Of a stretch of DNA of 64,000 bases, positions 59,650-64,000 are shown in pieces (position 1 is the first letter of the stretch; every line of letters begins with the position of its first letter). This DNA is from Takakia lepidozioides. Its lineage: Eukaryota > Streptophyta > Takakiopsida > Takakiales > Takakiaceae. Location: the NCBI GenBank assembly GCA_030704615.1, contig CM060731.1:35526001-35590000 (forward strand), in the 5' to 3' direction. The notes beneath the pieces were generated by a model. The model saw only the letters and a program-made list of their open reading frames with translations, did not search any database and was not told the origin of the DNA. The position numbers were made by a program, and so were the translations under genes.

Positions 59650-61104
59650 TCACTTCTTTGACCACTTCCAGAATACATTTGATCCACACTTCCCTTTGTC
59701 CTTTCCTTCGCATTCGATGTTGAGATCCTCAGATAAAAACTTCACCTCCTGCAGATGGAGGTCTAATATCGTATCAGCGAAAGACTTGAGGTTTAAAACC
59801 GGGCTTTCTGTTAGCATTTTGCTTGCAACGTAGATTCACATCCATTACAAAACAAAACATCCCGTCTTTGCCACTGATTCAAGAAACATTCAAGGATCCA
59901 GGAAACACAATCACCCGATGTACTTAGTTCCAAAAAAAAAGGTCTAAAGACAGTAATCAACAGCGAAAGCTGAAGGGACAGAAATTCGACAAACAGAACA
60001 GATTCTGTGCAGTGACTGCATTAGTGAGAGAAGAGACCTACCGTTTTCTTGGCAAGGTCCTCGCAGCCAGTGAAGTTCTCAGGGAATTTGCAGGTGCCAA
60101 AGGCCACAGTGTAAGCCCGGGCAGTGTTAGCACCACTGGTAGCCAACCTCTTCTTGTCATTCAGTTCCTAGAGTCCAACAAAGAGAGGAACAAACAGTTC
60201 AGGCTCGCTCATAGAATACCACAGGCATAACCGCAGCTGACACGACATGGACACTGATAAGCACCATCATTCGGACGTCTGATCCAAAAGCTACAGCGAC
60301 GACCTTCACTTCATGTGGCCAGTTTAAGAGACATGTGGATTGAAATTGTCACAGCCTCACAAATCCAATAATGTACTCAACATGACGGGTGGCAGTATTT
60401 TCTCCCTCCCATTTTCATGCCGAAGCTAAAGTGTGAAACCTTTCGCTACCTACTGAAACAATCAGCAAGGCCTGTCGTTCCATGTTTGGACACAGATCAT
60501 GTTTGCACCCTTTCCATGAATCGCACCCTCCCAGATCGGACAGGATAGGCTGAATGGCCCTGTATCTGTCTTCATTCAGGTCCAATCATCCTTCCTTATT
60601 ATCCCCACATCTTTCATGCACTCCAAGCGCAAAGTCAGGTGCAGGATCGTCTCGAGTCTCGACCACAAGACGACCTTATGAATTGTGGGTCCACCCATCG
60701 CACTTCGCTGCATATAGAGAGGAAGAAAGAAGCGCAAATAGCAGAACTAAATCTGGACCCTCCCAAAGAATAGAACGAAGCATGCGGAACTAATCAGACG
60801 AAAAACGCATTAGAAACTCATCTGCCCATACCTTGTTGGCAGCGCTCTGGGCCAGCAAGTCCTCGACGAGGCCAGCATTGGCGCTTCCAGCAACAGAGAA
60901 CACACTACCGGCAGCCACAACTGCAGCCAATTTCAGCAAATCCCTCCGCCCCTTAGTCTCCTGGTCGGCATTAGCCCTCACCACCAAAGTCTTGGGAGCT
61001 GAGAACACTGAAGCTTGGGAAGACGAAGCTCCAGACTTCAATTCCCTCAGTGACAAAGCAGCCGGGGTAGCAATGGCTGACCCAAGGAAAGATGTAGTAG
61101 CCAT
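59650..61104 (-). CDS. PSAN: Photosystem I subunit N (PsaN) precursor, 3 exons, 165 aa
   Basis: PsaN is the lumenal photosystem I subunit, found in plants and green algae, that helps plastocyanin dock and donate electrons. Exons on the minus strand: 61104-60832, 60167-60042, 59748-59650. All are phase 0 with GT/AG sites. Residues 1-46 are a stromal transit peptide; a lumen-targeting signal with a twin-arginine (RRDLLKLAAVVAAGSVFSVA) ends at ANA, giving a mature start GLVEDLL. The mature protein has ELNDKKRLATSGAN, FGTCKFPENFTGCEDL and LSEDL..ECEGKDKGKCGSNVFWKW, with the four conserved Cys. The known family ends at FWKW; here SKK is added before TGA, next to a 17-bp tandem repeat (see findings). 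I use the ATG at 61104; the codons before it contain no other ATG. Confidence 0.97.
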
Positions 61105-62770
61105 GGTCCACAAAACTACAACGCAGACAGATGGGTACTGACTTTGATAAGACCCGAGAGGTCGAGAGTGAAGATGGAAGTAAGTAGGCTACAAATGTAG
61201 AAGACGACACTTGGTATAACTTAGTAGGAAAAACCGGGGCAGACAGTGGTCCAAGTGTGGGTGCAGCAGCTCACAGGGCGTCTGCTGAAGATTTGCAGCG
61301 CCCAATCCTGTGCTTGGACTGCAGATATGGGATAATGTCTATCTTGTGGATATTGGGGCTCATTAAATGGCCCCATTGGTTTGTCTTGTGGGCGACTTTA
61401 CAGTAGGGATACCGTCCCTGGACAACTGTTTAGGCATTTTTGCGCCTAATAATAAAATCAATCAATCAGAAAATTAGGCATGTTTTGAAAACAATTTCTC
61501 AAATTAGGCATCTTCATGCTATAATTTTGTAGAATTAGGCACATGAGAAGAGAAAACATTTATTTTCTTAAGAATAAAATTACAAAATAGACAGGCCCTT
61601 CCAGACTCCAGCTACCTTTCATTTCCTTTGAAACCCTAAAAATGTCGCTCTTTGCTCCAAGGCTCAAGCTGGTACAGGCAAGCTCTCCCTTCGCTCTTAC
61701 ACTTTAGAATCCCACTGTTTTATGAAGGTGTTGTGCTTATATAGCTTGCTTGCAAGACAGCAGTAATGACGGTCCACTCATGTAACCCAGCTTTGAAACT
61801 GCAGACACACAGGGTCTACATTGCACAATTGTGCTTCTAAATGTGCTTCTCGTTTGTGCTGGAGAATGGTACTAATAAAACCTTTTGAGGCATCTTACGT
61901 GCAGGACCCAAATCTACAAAAGCATACCATGACAAGCTTCTGGAACACAAATGGGCATCAGTGGTATTTATGAGAACTTCACCAAAAACCGTTCCAAATG
62001 GCAGTTAAGTACCAGCCGGCAATATATATTCTCAGGAACTGTATATTACACCGAGGAGTGGTAGCCCTCTCTCTCAGGTGATCTGCAGGTTCTGTAGTAC
62101 CAGAAGCTGACCTGTAATTATATCACAAGATATATTTGCAAGGTTGTAATGGATTATCGGGAGGATCTCAGTACTCGAAAGCTGTGTTCTAAGGAGAGCA
62201 ATCAGAAAGCAGAGCTTCCTGTGTATGATGTTATTGTTATTCCATTGAATGCGAAAATAAACCCATTTCCCTACTGTAGTGATGCAGTACGGGAAGCCCA
62301 TTGTTGAGACGACAGTGTGAAGCCTTCAAAGCAGAAAGTAGCACATGTGACATTTCCCAATGCTCTAAGCACTGGTAACAAGCCCTTCCAAGAAGCACTG
62401 CACTAAGGATGCTAACAATCACGTCCCCAAGGAATGGCTCCCACTGCATCCTTGTTTTTCAGCATCACTGCACTCCTCACATAAGCAAGCATCATAACTG
62501 TTTTACACTGTCCACTGTCCAGAAAATCATATCCATCATGTGTTTTCAGGTTGAAGGCATCTGTGCATTGTCAAGTACTTCATTCCCTGCAACTGCACTG
62601 AAGGTAACCCCTGAACAGTCCTAAATGTCCTAAGTTCCCTGTGTGTGATGCAAATGGTACACACACAGGCATTTCAACAGCAAGACATGCAACCTTCTTG
62701 AGGGTTGAAAAAATGGAACAAGCGTATCTTTAAGGGGTAAACACTTTTTTCTCCTATGATCTTCAACTCT
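61105..62770. other. PsaN upstream / P58IPK downstream region
   Basis: Holds the PsaN promoter side and the P58IPK 3' UTR. A telo-box (AAACCCTAAA, 61630-61639) precedes an ATG at 61643 on the plus strand (MSLFAPRLKL, then a GT). It could be the start of a plus-strand gene, but no second exon was recognised. Confidence 0.4.
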
Positions 62771-64000
62771 TTACCCAAAGTTGAATCCCCCTCCAGGGAA
62801 ACCTCCCCCACCTCCTTGAAACTGGAAGGTAAATGTCTGACCTCCCCCACCAAAGGGGTTAAAACCAGGGCCACCCCTTTGGGGCTCGTCCAGGTCCTCA
62901 CCGCTGTCATATCTACCTCTCTTCTCTTCGTCACCGAGTACCTGTTGCAAGGATTGCAATCATTACTGATGAGCGCAAACATCCACAAGGTGTTACAAAT
63001 TGCATTTTCCTTCCTCATTCTCACACACAAACAGATGGAATATGACCATTTCCACAGGTAGAAGATTGAGACCAAAGCATACAGAGGTTTAGATCCATCC
63101 AGAAGTGGGCTTTTCAAACCATTGGTCATTCCCACAGAACTACCTGGATGTGAAAATTTGGACGTCTTTTAAACCTTGAGTGGCTCTGCTGGTAGATATT
63201 AGGATATTCAACTTGGTTTCCTAGCTTCTTATAGGTCCAGCCTTTTCTTTGCTTCCAATTTCCCATTGGTTGCAGCCTTTTTGGCTCTCAATAACTTTGT
63301 CTTGACACTGCTCTTAGCACTACTTGCCCATTTTGTGCCTTTTGTTTCTGATCTCTTTGTTGACCCATTTAGATTGAGTGCATGGCTTCTGTATCTTCAG
63401 ACATGTCTGTTTGGCTCCATTTTCTTTGTCATAGTATGACCACTTTTCCCTGTCTACAATACAATAAGAGCGACTCTCTGTACCTACTCATCTGGCTCCC
63501 CATCTCATTGGTTTTGTTGACCTGCAGCGGTATGGTCCAGGTTTTCAATTCATCTGCTACCTTTCCTTCTCCTCCCAAAGAAGAGAGACGGAGACAGAAT
63601 GTACTCAGAAGACATTTTTTACCGTAGCCTTGTGACCATAGACCCTGTGCCCTGTTTGGGTGAAACGAAAGGGAACAGACACTACCTTTGTCAGGGTAGT
63701 GGGGCTTACTACGATATGGGAGGTGCAGATATAGAATGTACTCATAAGACGTTGTAGACCCTGTGCCCAGTTTGGGCAGAACAAGAGACAGAGACAGAGA
63801 GTAAGAAAGAAACTTTGAGAGGGAGAGACCTCATAAGCCTCAGCAACTTCCCGAAACCTATTTTCGGCCTCCTCCGTGTTCTCCACATTCTTGTCAGGAT
63901 GCCATTGAAGCGCAAGTTTCTTATACGCACGCTTGATTTCTGCTACTGATGCTGTTTGTGGAACACCCAGCACACTATACCAATCTTTACGTTTGCTCAC
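62771..64000 (-). CDS. P58IPK: P58IPK / DNAJC3-type co-chaperone, C-terminal J domain (5' end outside window)
   Basis: P58IPK proteins are ER-associated Hsp40 co-chaperones with N-terminal TPRs and a C-terminal J domain that activates the BiP/Hsp70 ATPase. Two exons are seen: 64000-63830 (open at the window edge, [20 protein letters not shown].. with the catalytic WHPDK loop) and 62941-62771 ([19 protein letters not shown], then a Gly/Phe-rich tail ending GGGFNFG and TAA). The J-domain helix IV plus the [14 protein letters not shown] tail matches the plant P58IPK C-terminus rather than a type I DnaJ. The frame enters from beyond 64000, so no start codon is assigned. The 888-bp intron contains two LINE 3'-tail fragments. 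Confidence 0.92.
63596..63730 (-). mobile_element. LINE 3'-tail fragment in P58IPK intron
   Basis: The minus strand matches the 3' end of the LINE at 3225-3940 for about 130 bp, including TGGTCACAAGGCTACGG and GAGTACATTC, with the same frame remnants (GHKAT, KNVF). Confidence 0.8.
63734..63782 (-). mobile_element. Second LINE 3'-tail fragment in P58IPK intron
   Basis: A shorter, internally deleted copy (about 50 bp) directly beside the first, ending CAACGTCTTATGAGTACATTC on the minus strand, with GTTCTGCCCAAACTGGGCAC upstream. Same orientation as its neighbour. Confidence 0.7.

Noticed and set aside
59195-59833. 212-codon plus-strand frame
   Set aside because: It overlaps PsaN exon 3 antisense and has no recognisable domain.
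61643-61690. Possible first exon (MSLFAPRLKL) after a telo-box
   Set aside because: Only about ten codons before a GT; no continuing exon could be identified.

Overview
The window is nuclear DNA of a land plant. Six intron-bearing genes can be rebuilt exon by exon at canonical GT/AG sites. They are chlorophyllide a oxygenase (CAO), a plastid-type TraB-domain protein, N6-methyl-AMP deaminase (MAPDA/ADAL, incomplete), cytosolic ribosomal protein uL14 (RPL23), photosystem I subunit N (PsaN), and the 3' end of the P58IPK/DNAJC3 co-chaperone. CAO plus PsaN means a green, chlorophyll b-containing plant. PLS-type PPR pseudogenes and LINE, SINE, chromovirus and hAT elements fit a land-plant genome. 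The proteins are recognisable but not close to my memory of flowering-plant sequences, so a non-seed plant (bryophyte, lycophyte or fern grade) is my inference, not a proof.

Layout: 1-2544 is the 5' end of a minus-strand Ty3/gypsy element. 2.5-9.6 kb is repeat-rich, with LINE pieces, degenerate tandem repeats, short palindromes and a tRNA-derived SINE. CAO (+) lies at 10.7-15.1 kb. A large single-exon membrane protein (-) at 16.0-18.8 kb converges on it. The TraB gene (+) is at 21.9-25.1 kb and MAPDA (-) at 26.2-29.1 kb. RPL23 (-) is at 33.0-34.1 kb with telo-boxes upstream. At 36.4-37.3 kb is a cytochrome P450 remnant next to a complete but dead 6.5-kb chromovirus (37,358-43,836, 658-bp LTRs, 5-bp target duplication).

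From 44 to 59 kb the sequence is mostly duplicated or mobile. It holds two related copies of a segment with a decayed PPR gene (44.1-47.6 and 56.5-58.9 kb), a small two-exon secreted protein gene (48.4-49.0 kb), a 1.8-kb element with about 400-bp terminal inverted repeats (50,002-51,778), and a hAT-type transposon (52,648-53,927) inserted into a SINE with a perfect 8-bp target duplication. PsaN (-) at 59.6-61.1 kb and P58IPK (-, cut by the window edge) at 62.8-64.0 kb close the window.

CAO (chlorophyll b synthesis) and PsaN (photosystem I lumenal subunit) both serve photosynthesis. Otherwise the genes share no obvious pathway and there is no operon-like arrangement. I did not find a defence or metabolic system of a new kind. 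The most unusual structures are the chromovirus whose integrase region appears inverted in place in two blocks, the long-TIR element, the nested hAT-in-SINE insertion, and a dispersed LINE 3'-tail family that sits in introns of three of the genes.
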